NCBI GenBank assembly: GCA_963792025.1
Contig: CAWBUS010000012.1
Coordinates: forward strand, 372,001 to 436,000
Direction: 5' to 3'
Source: Ginsengibacter sp963792025
GTDB lineage: Bacteria > Bacteroidota > Bacteroidia > Chitinophagales > Chitinophagaceae
DNA length: 64,000 bases
Below, piece by piece: positions 26,121 to 35,250 of this stretch. The notes beneath the pieces were generated by a model. It was not told where the DNA came from. It searched no databases and saw nothing but the letters and a program-made list of their open reading frames with translations. The first letter of the stretch is position 1; each line of letters starts with the position of its first letter. Both the position numbers and the translations under genes were made by a program.

Positions 26121-27659
26121 ACCCGCCCATCCCTCTCTATCCAAACTTCTGTATTGAATGGCTTCTGCAAGGTGCTCTGGTTTTATGTCATCACTTCCTG
26201 CAAGGTCTGCAATGGTTCTGCTCACTTTTAAAATTCTGTCATAAGCACGGGCGGATAGATTTAATTTTTCCATAGCAACTTTCAATAAATTAGCGCCAGC
26301 CTGGGTTATAATACAAATTTCTTTTAGCATCTTACTGCTCATTTGGGCGTTGGAATAAACACCGGGATTGTCTTTATATCTATCCGCTTGCCTCTCCCGG
26401 GCTTTAATAACTCTTATGCGTATGGACTCACTTTTTTCAAATTCCTGTTTTGAGGAAAGTTCAGTAAACGCAACGGGGGTCACTTCTACATGAAGATCTA
26501 TTCTGTCCAACAATGGCCCCGAAATTTTATTGAGATATTTTTGAACAGCACCGGGAGGGCAGGTACATTCCTTCTCGGGATGATTGTAATAACCGCACGG
26601 GCATGGATTCATAGAGGCAATCAACATAAAGCTCGCTGGAAAATCAAGGGTAACTTTCGCCCTTGAAATAACAATTTTCCTCTCTTCCATTGGCTGTCGC
26701 ATTACCTCCAACACAGTTCTTTTAAATTCAGGAAGTTCATCTAAAAACAAAACACCGTTATGCGCCAAAGAAATTTCCCCGGGCTGCGGAATGCCTCCAC
26801 CACCAACAAGTCCCGCATCTGATATTGTATGATGCGGTGAGCGAAAAGGACGCCTTGAAATGAGTGTCGCATTCTCCGGAAGCTTGCCCGCAACACTATG
26901 AATTTTAGTAGTTTCCAATGCCTCGAGCAAAGTAAGTGGTGGAAGTATAGTCGGCAAACGCTTTGCCAGCATAGTTTTGCCGGCGCCCGGCGGACCTATT
27001 AGGATTGCATTGTGTCCACCAGCCGCAGCAATCTCCAAAGCCCGCTTTATATTTTCCTGCCCCTTTACATCACAAAAATCTATTTCAAAATCGCTTTGAG
27101 CATTCGCAAATTCCTCGCGTGTATTTACAACCGTTGGCGTTATAGAATTTTCATCAATAAAAAAATCAATCACTTCATTAATATGGCCTACACCATACAC
27201 ATTTAATTTATTTACCATGGCAGCTTCACGTGCATTCTCTTTAGGAAGAATCAGTCCTTTAAACCCTTCCTTACGTGCCTGTATGGCAATTGGCAGTGCC
27301 CCCTTTATCGGTCTAACGGTACCGTCTAGACTAAGTTCACCCATGATAACATATTCAGTAAGTTTTTCTGCATTCTCTAACTGTTCACTTGCTCCCAACG
27401 TTCCCATTGCTATTGGTAAATCGAAAGCCGTACCGCTTTTCCTGATATCGGCAGGTGCAAGATTGACAACCACTTTTGTTCTTGGGAAATGATATCCGTT
27501 CGCCTTAATAGCGCTCTCCATACGTTCCAGGCTTTCTTTTACGGCATTGTCTGCAAGGCCCACAATTGAAGTAAATTTTCCGCTACTTACGTTTACCTCT
27601 ACCGTTATAGTGATGGCTTCCACTCCATAAACAGCGCTGCCGAAAGTTTTGACTAACAT
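26118..27659 (-). CDS. YifB family Mg-chelatase-like AAA+ ATPase (ComM-type)
   Basis: A 513-residue protein with an N-terminal Lon-protease-like domain (about 20-160), an AAA+ module and a C-terminal chelatase-like domain. Walker A is GPPGAGKTMLAKR, Walker B LFLDELPEF, and a zinc-binding CPCGYYNHPEKECTCPP stretch lies near 350. Family members such as ComM promote branch migration during natural transformation. Start ATG at 27659. A REPIN-like element begins at its stop codon. No frameshift seen. Confidence 0.93.
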   Translation of the reverse strand: MLVKTFGSAVYGVEAITITVEVNVSSGKFTSIVGLADNAVKESLERMESAIKANGYHFPRTKVVVNLAPADIRKSGTAFDLPIAMGTLGASEQLENAEKLTEYVIMGELSLDGTVRPIKGALPIAIQARKEGFKGLILPKENAREAAMVNKLNVYGVGHINEVIDFFIDENSITPTVVNTREEFANAQSDFEIDFCDVKGQENIKRALEIAAAGGHNAILIGPPGAGKTMLAKRLPTILPPLTLLEALETTKIHSVAGKLPENATLISRRPFRSPHHTISDAGLVGGGGIPQPGEISLAHNGVLFLDELPEFKRTVLEVMRQPMEERKIVISRAKVTLDFPASFMLIASMNPCPCGYYNHPEKECTCPPGAVQKYLNKISGPLLDRIDLHVEVTPVAFTELSSKQEFEKSESIRIRVIKARERQADRYKDNPGVYSNAQMSSKMLKEICIITQAGANLLKVAMEKLNLSARAYDRILKVSRTIADLAGSDDIKPEHLAEAIQYRSLDREGWAG

Positions 27660-27719
27660 GTAATGAAATTAGCCAAAAAATTATATAAAGAAAATAAGGA
27701 AGAATAATAATTAATGTTA

Positions 27720-29036
27720 TCAGAGCTTTTCGAGCAAATCAATAACTTTCTCCCTTTTGAGAATTAAATACCCCAATCGCTCATTGCTGATTCCATCTTT
27801 AAGGTTGTAGTTAAACGATAGTTGTTCATCTTCAACATTGGTTTCAAAATATTTAAACTTAATATTTGGATATTCTTTCAATGATTCAGCTATTTCGTAC
27901 AAATGGGTAGATAGAATAAACAAAGAACTTTTTATTTTGATAAGTCCTTCAATCACAACGGTACTACATTTCATAGCATCCTGAACATTGGTTCCCTTAA
28001 ATAATTCATCGATAAGGATCAACCATTTTCTTCCATCATTAATTTTAAGAATTGTATTTTTTATTCTTTGCACTTCATTATAAAAATAACTCTCGCCTTT
28101 GGCAACATTGTCAACCACATTTATATTGCTAAGCAATCCATCAAATAAACAAAGCTCCATGGACTTTGCAGGAACTCCCATACCGATATGAGCGAGAAAA
28201 GCTGCGCCACCTACGGCTTTTATAAATGTACTTTTACCGGCCATATTTGCACCCGTTAAAAAAATAAAATTATTATTCACACCCAGCTCAAGATCATAGG
28301 CAACCGGGTCATTCAATAATAAATGATATAAGCCTTTTACTTTAAGATCGGGGACCTGCGATGCGACAAACTCCGGAAAAACTAACTTGTATTCAACCAC
28401 TGCCATGGCCATGCCATACCATGCATCTAACTGGTAATATATTTCAATAAGTTCCAATAAATTTTGTTTGAAATGGTAGCGTATATAATGCGCCAATGCA
28501 AGCATCTCATGGATAGAAAGATCACTCATCTTCTCCTTGGAAGCAACAATATCCAATTGGTGCTTTTCGATTAATACACTTGCCTTTTGCAAAGTTCTTT
28601 TCAAATTTTCAGGTGCGTCATCAGTCATGAATATTTCAATGATCTGCTGCATCCCTTTTATAAAATCAAATGCATGGCCAATTGAATATTTTACCAAAGA
28701 AAAATCGGGTGCATGAAATACTTTGTAAAAAAATGCTGACGAAGAAGTAGGCCTGGCAGGTATTTCATCAATACTGCTCTCGTAAAATTTATGAATCATC
28801 AAAACTGAACCATTGCTTATAATTAACGGCCAAACTTCTCTTTTTTCAAGAATGAGCTGTAATGTTTTTTGAACATTTTGGATTGCAGAAATATCATTTA
28901 AAGATGTGCCAAAAATATGTTTTAAAGTTTCACGGCCACCAACAGTTCGCGTAAAATTCAATTTGTGAAAAATGGAAGACTCTTCATCGTGATGAAAAAT
29001 TGCCAGGTCATTAAGTGTAGTTTTGTCTGTTTCCAT
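27720..29036 (-). CDS. MutS-like ATPase lacking the mismatch-recognition domain
   Basis: A 438-residue protein of the MutS superfamily, half the length of true MutS. The N-terminal mismatch-binding domain is absent. Residues 1-235 form helical core/lever domains and the ATPase follows: Walker A TGANMAGKST, Walker B LILIDELFKGTN and the conserved STHLYEIAE. Small Bacteroidota MutS-related proteins of this type have no settled role; nucleic-acid handling is inferred. Lies 52 bp before the dihydroorotase stop on the same strand with yifB after it. Confidence 0.88.
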   Translation of the reverse strand: METDKTTLNDLAIFHHDEESSIFHKLNFTRTVGGRETLKHIFGTSLNDISAIQNVQKTLQLILEKREVWPLIISNGSVLMIHKFYESSIDEIPARPTSSSAFFYKVFHAPDFSLVKYSIGHAFDFIKGMQQIIEIFMTDDAPENLKRTLQKASVLIEKHQLDIVASKEKMSDLSIHEMLALAHYIRYHFKQNLLELIEIYYQLDAWYGMAMAVVEYKLVFPEFVASQVPDLKVKGLYHLLLNDPVAYDLELGVNNNFIFLTGANMAGKSTFIKAVGGAAFLAHIGMGVPAKSMELCLFDGLLSNINVVDNVAKGESYFYNEVQRIKNTILKINDGRKWLILIDELFKGTNVQDAMKCSTVVIEGLIKIKSSLFILSTHLYEIAESLKEYPNIKFKYFETNVEDEQLSFNYNLKDGISNERLGYLILKREKVIDLLEKL

Positions 29037-29087
29037 CTAAACTTGGAAAGTTGATGAGTTAATTGGTTTATAAGTTTATTTAGCGAC

Positions 29088-30446
29088 TTACCTGTTAAAA
29101 GAAAGTCTTTCCCCCTTTATAGATTCTTCAAACATATGCTTTCCATAATTATCCTTGTTTGTATACACACAATTTCCATTTACAAAAGTCTGAACAATTT
29201 CGGCGGGAAAAGTATGATTCTCTAAGGGACTCCATCCACATTTGTATAAGATATTTTCTTTGGTTACAGTTGTAGACGAATTTAAATCGACCATAACTAC
29301 ATCGGCAAAATACCCTTCGCGTATATAACCCCTGTTTTCAATTTTAAAACATTCGGCCACTGCATGACTCATTTTTTCAACAAGTTTTTCCAGGGAAATT
29401 TTACTTTGTTTATAATATTCGAGAATTAGCAACAATGGATGTTGTACCAGTGGTAAGCCCGAATGTGCATGTTCATAAGGGCCTTCTTTTTCTTCCAACG
29501 TATGTGGCGCGTGGTCTGTGGCAATGATATCTAAACGATCATCCAGTAAGGCTTTCCAAAGTGCTGCTTTATTTTTTGCATCTTTGATTGCGGGATTACA
29601 TTTTATTAAATAACCGAGTTGTGCATAATCATCAGCAGTAAAATGCAAATGGTGAACGCAAACTTCTGTAGTGATCTTTTTATCTTTTAAAGGAATTTCA
29701 TTTGTAAAAAGGGCAAGTTCCTTTTCTGTTGATATATGCAAAATATGAAGCCTGCTTCCGTATTTTTTAGCCAGTGATGCAGCAAAAGATGAAGATTGAA
29801 AACAGGCATTTTCGTCTCTTATTAATGGATGATCAGAAGGTGCTAATATTTGTTTTCCACTTTTTATTCGTTGATAATTTTCTTTAATAACTTTTTCATC
29901 TTCACAATGTGTTGCAATCAACAGCTCACTTTCCGAAAAGATTCGGTTAAGTTGTGATTCATTGTCAACCAGCATATTCCCTGTACTCGACCCCATAAAT
30001 ATTTTTACACCGCACACTTCTCTTTTTCGCTTATTCATTTTCAAAACTTCATCGGCATTGGTGTTGCTAACTCCCATAAAGAAAGAATAGTTGGCCAAAG
30101 AAGTATGTTTCGCAATCTCATATTTATCTTCCAGTAATTTTTCAGTTAGTGCATTGGGTATGGTGTTGGGCATTTCCATAAACGAAGTAACACCACCGGC
30201 AATAGCTGCTTTACTTTCAGTATAGATCGTTGCTTTATGGGTTAAACCTGGCTCCCGAAAATGCACCTGGTCGTCTATTACACCCGGCAACAGATGTTTT
30301 CCTTCACCATTTATTTCAACGACATTTTCTTTTACATTAAATGAATTATCGATCCTTTCAATGCGGCCTTTTTTAAGATAAATAGTTTTCAATTCTATTT
30401 TACCCTCATTAACTATTGATATATTTTTTAAAAGATAATTTTGCAT
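29088..30446 (-). CDS. pyrC: Dihydroorotase
   Basis: A 452-residue class I-type dihydroorotase of the amidohydrolase superfamily, catalysing ring closure of carbamoyl-aspartate in pyrimidine synthesis. Metal ligands are seen in GVIDDQVHFREPG, LHILHIST and IIATDHAPHT (catalytic Asp); SGLPLVQHPLL is also typical. ATG at 30446 (MQNYLLKNISI) is chosen because the longer frame to 30485 runs into the divergent gene. Only 33 bp separate the two divergent starts, so promoters must overlap coding DNA. It could be a dihydroorotase-like paralogue, but all ligands are intact. Confidence 0.93.
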   Translation of the reverse strand: MQNYLLKNISIVNEGKIELKTIYLKKGRIERIDNSFNVKENVVEINGEGKHLLPGVIDDQVHFREPGLTHKATIYTESKAAIAGGVTSFMEMPNTIPNALTEKLLEDKYEIAKHTSLANYSFFMGVSNTNADEVLKMNKRKREVCGVKIFMGSSTGNMLVDNESQLNRIFSESELLIATHCEDEKVIKENYQRIKSGKQILAPSDHPLIRDENACFQSSSFAASLAKKYGSRLHILHISTEKELALFTNEIPLKDKKITTEVCVHHLHFTADDYAQLGYLIKCNPAIKDAKNKAALWKALLDDRLDIIATDHAPHTLEEKEGPYEHAHSGLPLVQHPLLLILEYYKQSKISLEKLVEKMSHAVAECFKIENRGYIREGYFADVVMVDLNSSTTVTKENILYKCGWSPLENHTFPAEIVQTFVNGNCVYTNKDNYGKHMFEESIKGERLSFNR

Positions 30447-30479
30447 ATCTTGAAATTTAACAATAAAGCACCAAACCCA

Positions 30480-32195
30480 ATGCAAATTATAAAAAGCCTG
30501 ATTACCTCACTGGTATTTATTTGCCCGTACATCGTAAAGGCTCAAACAACGTATTTACCCGAAGGCTCGAAGGAATACCAGTTTATCGACCGGCTGGAGA
30601 TTAAACAAGGCCACAATACCGATTACAATTATTCTACATTGAAGCCTTTTAGCAGACGTTACCTTGTTCAGGAAGCAGAGTTTCTTGATAGTGGCCGTGT
30701 TTCTTACTCCGCTTCACTAACGGGAGAGGATAACCGATGGTTAGGCCTTGATCTTACTAAAATTGATGAATACAATATCCACAGTATTCTTATGGATAAT
30801 TCAGAGTGGGTAACGGGTGAAAAAGAAAGTTTTCTCAGCAAGAAGCCGGTTCTTAAAAGTTTTTACACTACCAAACCGAACCTTCTTGAAGTGAATGTGA
30901 AGGATTTTTTTCTTGCATTAAATCCTGTTATATCTTATTCAATGAGTAAGGAGGCGTCGAATAATGAAAACATTTTTTATAATAAAAGAGGAATCACCGC
31001 AAGAGGTAGAATTGCCAACCGGATTGGCTTTTCTACAACCGTGACAGACAACCAGGAGCGGATGCCTTTGTTTGCACAAAACCGCGTTAGTGAGTTTCAC
31101 GCAGTACCAGGTGTTGGCTTTTATAAACCCTTTAAAAAAACAGCGTATGATTATTTTGATGCAAGAGGTTATATAACTTTTAATGCAACAAAATATATCG
31201 ACATACAATTTGGCTATGATAAAAATTTCATTGGTGATGGTTACAGAAGCCTTTTCCTGAGCGACTTTGGCGATAGTTACCTGTTCTTGAAATTGAATAC
31301 AAAAATTTGGAAATTCAATTACCAGAATTTATTTATGGAACTGATGCCGCAGTTTGTGAAAAATGGCGATGTTCTTTTAAGCAGAAAATATGCAGCGATG
31401 CATCACCTGGAAATGAACATTACCAAATGGCTGAATGTTGGCTTATTTGAAAGTATTGTTTTTGGGAGAAAAGACATCTTTGATTTGGAGTACCTGAATC
31501 CCATTATATTTTTAAGGCATATTGAGGGAACAGTAGGAAGTCCTGATAATGCCTTTGCAGGTGCTGACTTTAAAGCCAATGTGGCACATCATTTCCAGTT
31601 TTACGGGCAACTTCTTTTAGATGAGTTTATCCTGAAAGAAATAACGAAAAATAATGGCTATTGGGCCAACAAATTTGGCTACCAGCTTGGTGCAAAATAT
31701 GTAGACGCTTTTTCAATCAAGAATCTTGACCTGCAACTTGAAACGAACAGGGTAAGGCCTTTTACTTATTCTCATTCAGATTCTGTTGCAGATTACACCC
31801 ACTATAATCAACCCCTGGCACATCCACTGGGAGCAGGTTTCCAGGAATTTATAGGAATTGCCAAATATCAGCCAGCGCCCAAATGGTACCTCAACGCAAG
31901 GATGATTTATTATTACCAGGGCCTTGATTCTGCGGGACAAAATTTCGGAAGCAATCCTTTTGAACTTTATACTACCCGACCAATGGACTATGGATTTTTT
32001 ATTGGTAGCGGAGACAAAATAAAAGTGCTTAATGCATCATTGGCGTTATCGTATGAACTCAGGGAAAATCTTTTTGTAGAAGCCTCTTATTTATATCGTA
32101 AGTCTTCCGCCACTAGTGGCATCGGCTCGGGAAATACCAGCGTTTTTGGAATTGGCGTTAGATGGAATGCTGCACGAAGAGAATATGATTATTAA
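30480..32195 (+). CDS. Outer-membrane beta-barrel protein, Wzi/RemB-like
   Basis: A 571-residue exported protein with signal peptide (MQIIKSLITSLVFICPYIVKAQ). The mature part is rich in amphipathic strands and aromatic residues, with motifs NPVISYSMSK, GITARGRIAN and FGYDKNFIGDGYRSLFLSD. This resembles capsule-assembly Wzi-type or gliding-motility RemB-like proteins of Bacteroidota, which have a YLPxGxxxYxxIDRLEI-type start as here. Role in surface polysaccharide binding or gliding is inferred. Divergent from pyrC with a 33-bp spacer. ATG at 30480 is preferred to 30441. Confidence 0.7.
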   Translation: MQIIKSLITSLVFICPYIVKAQTTYLPEGSKEYQFIDRLEIKQGHNTDYNYSTLKPFSRRYLVQEAEFLDSGRVSYSASLTGEDNRWLGLDLTKIDEYNIHSILMDNSEWVTGEKESFLSKKPVLKSFYTTKPNLLEVNVKDFFLALNPVISYSMSKEASNNENIFYNKRGITARGRIANRIGFSTTVTDNQERMPLFAQNRVSEFHAVPGVGFYKPFKKTAYDYFDARGYITFNATKYIDIQFGYDKNFIGDGYRSLFLSDFGDSYLFLKLNTKIWKFNYQNLFMELMPQFVKNGDVLLSRKYAAMHHLEMNITKWLNVGLFESIVFGRKDIFDLEYLNPIIFLRHIEGTVGSPDNAFAGADFKANVAHHFQFYGQLLLDEFILKEITKNNGYWANKFGYQLGAKYVDAFSIKNLDLQLETNRVRPFTYSHSDSVADYTHYNQPLAHPLGAGFQEFIGIAKYQPAPKWYLNARMIYYYQGLDSAGQNFGSNPFELYTTRPMDYGFFIGSGDKIKVLNASLALSYELRENLFVEASYLYRKSSATSGIGSGNTSVFGIGVRWNAARREYDY

Positions 32196-32306
32196 CGCCT
32201 GTCGCCTGAAGAGGAACTTAGGTTGAATGTTTCTGCTATCGTTAGTAAATGTCCTAAAAAGGAAACTCCCGATTTCCACCTGGATGAGGTTTTTTGAAGA
32301 TCAGCG

Positions 32307-33023
32307 TTACTCCACCGTTAGTGAAAATGTTACCATTTTGGAATTGATCTTGTCAATTACATTCGAATAACGGAGAGATGGATCACGGTCATGCAGGTTT
32401 ACAATACCGCTACTTAGTTTTATCTCAGGAGATAAAACAAAATAGGGAAAGTAAATATTGCAACCAAGTCCCAGTTCAAGGCTAAAATCGTAGGGATGTA
32501 ATTTTATCAGGTCTTCCGCCTTGCGTGCACCCGCATTACTTGCGAGGTCATAATCAAATTTTCCGCCCGCAATTGTATATACTCTAAAGTTATCTATTCT
32601 GTCGCTGCTGAATTTAATTTGAAAAGGGAAACTTAGTGTTATAGATTGCACTTTCTTTTCAATAAGGGAATCTGCCGCGTATCGCTCAACATACAAAAAT
32701 GATTTTTCAGAAAACGTGAGGTCCAGCGGATGTACCCTTAAATCGAAATGATCGCTCATGCGTAGATTAACCAGCCATGCAAGATTGATACCGGAACTGT
32801 TGATACTTTCGACATCCATAATGGTATCGGATTGTAAGAACATAGGGTGGTGCGTAAAATTAAAATGCGATTTGTTATAGCCCAGGTTAATTCCAAAATG
32901 ATAAGGTTTATCATCATGCCCGTCCTGGTTAATGGCATCACGTAACTGTGCCATGGACGCAGTTGAACAAAACACGAATGAAAGTACCAGTACAATTATT
33001 TTTCGCCGCAATAAATGGTGCAT
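32307..33023 (-). CDS. porT: PorT-like outer-membrane protein of the type IX secretion system
   Basis: A 238-residue beta-barrel protein with signal peptide ending SMAQ. Strand-rich sequence such as YHFGINLGYNKSHFNF, LSFPFQIKFSSDRIDNF and SLELGLGCNIYFPYFVLSPE matches PorT, needed for T9SS export and gliding. The overlap with ubiE (27 bp) is the classic Bacteroidota ubiE-porT order, which strengthens the call. Two proteins with T9SS sorting tails are encoded in this window (35251-37348, 56468-57373), so the system has cargo nearby. Confidence 0.85.
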   Translation of the reverse strand: MHHLLRRKIIVLVLSFVFCSTASMAQLRDAINQDGHDDKPYHFGINLGYNKSHFNFTHHPMFLQSDTIMDVESINSSGINLAWLVNLRMSDHFDLRVHPLDLTFSEKSFLYVERYAADSLIEKKVQSITLSFPFQIKFSSDRIDNFRVYTIAGGKFDYDLASNAGARKAEDLIKLHPYDFSLELGLGCNIYFPYFVLSPEIKLSSGIVNLHDRDPSLRYSNVIDKINSKMVTFSLTVE

Positions 33024-33739
33024 ATTCCTAAACTCAATGTTTTGTAGAAACTGTGTCTATACTTTAGCTGGTTTAAAATTTGAATAAATTTTTCACTTTC
33101 AGGAAATTTTTGAACGGAGTTATTTAAATATTGATAGGCTTCATTGTTTTTAGAAATTAGTTTTCCCATTTTTGGAGTAACAAATCTCATGTAAAAATTA
33201 TACAAACTTTTTATTACGGGTGTATTCGGTTTCGAAAATTCCAAAACAATTAATTTCCCTCCCGGCTTTAATACCCGGTTTATTTCGGAAAGCCCTTTTT
33301 CAAGGTTTTCAAAATTTCTTACGCCAAAAGCCACCGTCACTGCATCAAACGAACTGTCATCAAAGAAAATTGCCTCACTATCCCCATTTAACAACTGAAT
33401 TTGGCCATCCAGCCCTAAATTTTTTACTTTTTTTCTTCCAATTTCGAGCATTCCATCACTTATATCAATTCCGGTTACTTGTTCGGGTTTTAAGATTTTA
33501 TAACTGGTAATTGCAAAATCTCCCGTGCCGGTGGCCACATCTAATATATTTTTAGGATGTATCGATACAAGTTCTTTGATTGCTTTCCTGCGCCAGCTTA
33601 CATCAATACCGGCGCTTAAAAAGCGATTGAGAAAATCGTACCGAAAAGCAATTTTATCGAACATATTTTCTACCTGCTTCTTCTTGCTTTCTTCGGAATC
33701 TTTGAAAGGAACAATAGCGTCGTGACTGTATGTGTTCAT
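32996..33739 (-). CDS. ubiE: Demethylmenaquinone methyltransferase
   Basis: A 247-residue SAM-dependent methyltransferase that converts demethylmenaquinone to menaquinone. Motif I is ILDVATGTGDFAI, and the diagnostic VAFGVRNFENLEKGL, RVLKPGGKLIVLEFSKP and later FPESEKF stretches are present. As a Bacteroidota protein it serves menaquinone synthesis. Its 3' end overlaps porT by 28 bp. On the minus strand a TATCTTTG -7 box lies at 33752-33745, very close to the start codon, so a leaderless or near-leaderless transcript is possible. Confidence 0.95.
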   Translation of the reverse strand: MNTYSHDAIVPFKDSEESKKKQVENMFDKIAFRYDFLNRFLSAGIDVSWRRKAIKELVSIHPKNILDVATGTGDFAITSYKILKPEQVTGIDISDGMLEIGRKKVKNLGLDGQIQLLNGDSEAIFFDDSSFDAVTVAFGVRNFENLEKGLSEINRVLKPGGKLIVLEFSKPNTPVIKSLYNFYMRFVTPKMGKLISKNNEAYQYLNNSVQKFPESEKFIQILNQLKYRHSFYKTLSLGICTIYCGEK

Positions 33740-33869
33740 CGCCCCAAAGATAGTTTTTTGATTTTATTAGCCACCGTAATATCCATTCTTTCACTTTTAA
33801 TTTTGATTTTATTTTTTTGAATTTCGAAATATTTAAAGCCCGTAATACAAAACGTATCTTGCAGGCTTA

Positions 33870-34511
33870 ATGCACATCACAAAAGCAACATATCTCATCA
33901 GCAGCCCCTCTTTCGAAAAGTGCCCGGTAGCTGATAAACCCGAATATGCATTCATTGGCAGAAGTAATGTTGGCAAGTCGTCCCTTATTAATACGCTTTG
34001 CAATAACGATAAGCTTGCAAAAACTTCCAATTCTCCCGGCAAAACACAAATGATAAATCACTTTGAAATTACGAGTACGAGGAAAGCCGGGGAATTCAAT
34101 GAAACGAAATGGTACCTTGTCGATTTGCCAGGTTATGGCTTTGCCAAAATATCGCAAAGCAGCAGGCGAAGATGGGAACAGATGATTGAGAATTATTTAC
34201 GAAAGAGAGAGAATCTTACTAACGTTTTTGTATTGATAGATTCGAGACACAGTCCCCAAAAACTGGATCTTGATTTTATAAAGAAACTTTTATTATGGCA
34301 AATTCCTTATAGTATTGTTTTTACAAAATCAGATAAAGAAAAACAAACAATAGTAAGCAAGAATGTAAAACTATTTTTGGAAAGCCTCAGAAGTACGCAG
34401 CAATTTTTACCACAACAATTTATTACAAGCTCCATAAAGAAAACAGGCAGAACAAAGATTTTAGAGCTGATCAATGAAATGAATAAAACTACTGCAGCAG
34501 GAGAATCTTAA
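33870..34511 (+). CDS. engB: Ribosome biogenesis GTP-binding protein YihA/YsxC (EngB)
   Basis: A 213-residue small GTPase for 50S subunit assembly. G1 is GRSNVGKSSL (about 31-40), G3 is LVDLPGYGFA and G4 is FTKSDKE. The length and the conserved opening MHITKATYLISSP match EngB. A weak -7 box tatcttgc lies at 33855-33862, 8 bp before the start. It is divergent from ubiE and converges on ykuK across a short hairpin. Confidence 0.95.
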   Translation: MHITKATYLISSPSFEKCPVADKPEYAFIGRSNVGKSSLINTLCNNDKLAKTSNSPGKTQMINHFEITSTRKAGEFNETKWYLVDLPGYGFAKISQSSRRRWEQMIENYLRKRENLTNVFVLIDSRHSPQKLDLDFIKKLLLWQIPYSIVFTKSDKEKQTIVSKNVKLFLESLRSTQQFLPQQFITSSIKKTGRTKILELINEMNKTTAAGES

Positions 34512-34550
34512 AATTTTCAATTCAAAAAAGTAAGGGGGATAAAATTTCTT

Positions 34551-34567
34551 TTCCAATAAAATTGGAA
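34551..34567. repeat. Short hairpin between convergent genes
   Basis: Arms ttccaat and attggaa with an aaa loop form a perfect 7-bp stem between the stops of engB (34511) and ykuK (34589). No T-run follows on either strand, so termination is possible but weakly supported. Confidence 0.4.
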
Positions 34568-34588
34568 TCATCAATACATTAAAAAAGA

Positions 34589-35062
34589 TCAGTTAACCAT
34601 TTTATTTGCGCAGCTACTGCTCGCAAATGCTTCTGGTTTGGCTTTAAAAGCGAAGCCCATTCCGAGAATGTAACCCATTGCCTCACGCAAGGCTTCGTTA
34701 CTTTTGAAATGAGGATTGGTGTTGATATCGGCATGTACTTCCATGTCAACATCATACTTTGTAAATAAGTCGCAAAGTTCATACGCAATCTCAATGCTCT
34801 TGGCAACTTCTACGAGCATACGCTCTTTAATGCTGTACACAACTTTTGTCTTATCGTTGTGAATAAACATGAATCCACCATGTCCTTCGCGAAGAAAAAC
34901 AATTACAGTTGCAAATTCTGTATCAGAGCCTTTAACCTGGCTATCGGTCCCGATACAAACTTTTAATTTGTAGCCCGCGTTTGTTTCTCTCTGGATGGCT
35001 AATTCTACTGCTCCTTTTATAGGAAGATCAATAACATCTCCATTAAATTTTCTCCAGTACAT
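34589..35062 (-). CDS. YkuK family protein (RNase H-like fold)
   Basis: A 157-residue protein of the YkuK family (DUF458), related to the ribonuclease H fold. The acidic pattern CIGTDSQVKG (first strand), and ADINTNPHFKSNEAL with GMGFAFKAKPEAFASS later, are characteristic. Function unknown; nuclease activity has not been established for most members. Single gene, leftward, with a 188-bp spacer upstream that holds the terminator of the next gene. Confidence 0.85.
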   Translation of the reverse strand: MYWRKFNGDVIDLPIKGAVELAIQRETNAGYKLKVCIGTDSQVKGSDTEFATVIVFLREGHGGFMFIHNDKTKVVYSIKERMLVEVAKSIEIAYELCDLFTKYDVDMEVHADINTNPHFKSNEALREAMGYILGMGFAFKAKPEAFASSSCANKMVN

Positions 35063-35197
35063 AAATTAAGGTTTTTTAAAATTACCGAAATTCCTTTAAC
35101 AAAGAGTTTAAATATGTTTATTAATAATTATTTAACCGCCAATATCAGCGTTTATGACTCACTGTTAGGAAAATATTTTATGGTTTGGCATAGGCGC

Positions 35198-35232
35198 AAA
35201 AAAAAGGGCCAGCCCCTAACGCTGACCCTTAA
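35198..35232 (-). terminator. Rho-independent terminator after the metalloprotease gene
   Basis: Read on the minus strand, aagggtcag pairs with ctggccctt (one G-T) around cgttagggg and is followed by eight or nine T. It lies 19 bp after the stop at 35251, so it ends the leftward metalloprotease transcript and shields ykuK. Confidence 0.88.
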
Positions 35233-35250
35233 CTTACACATGAATCTACC

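Noticed and set aside
29037..29087. Partial match to the REPIN arm (aacttggaaagttgatgagt) upstream of the MutS-like gene
   Set aside because: Lacks the inverted second arm and matches only part of the arm, which can occur by chance in AT-rich DNA.
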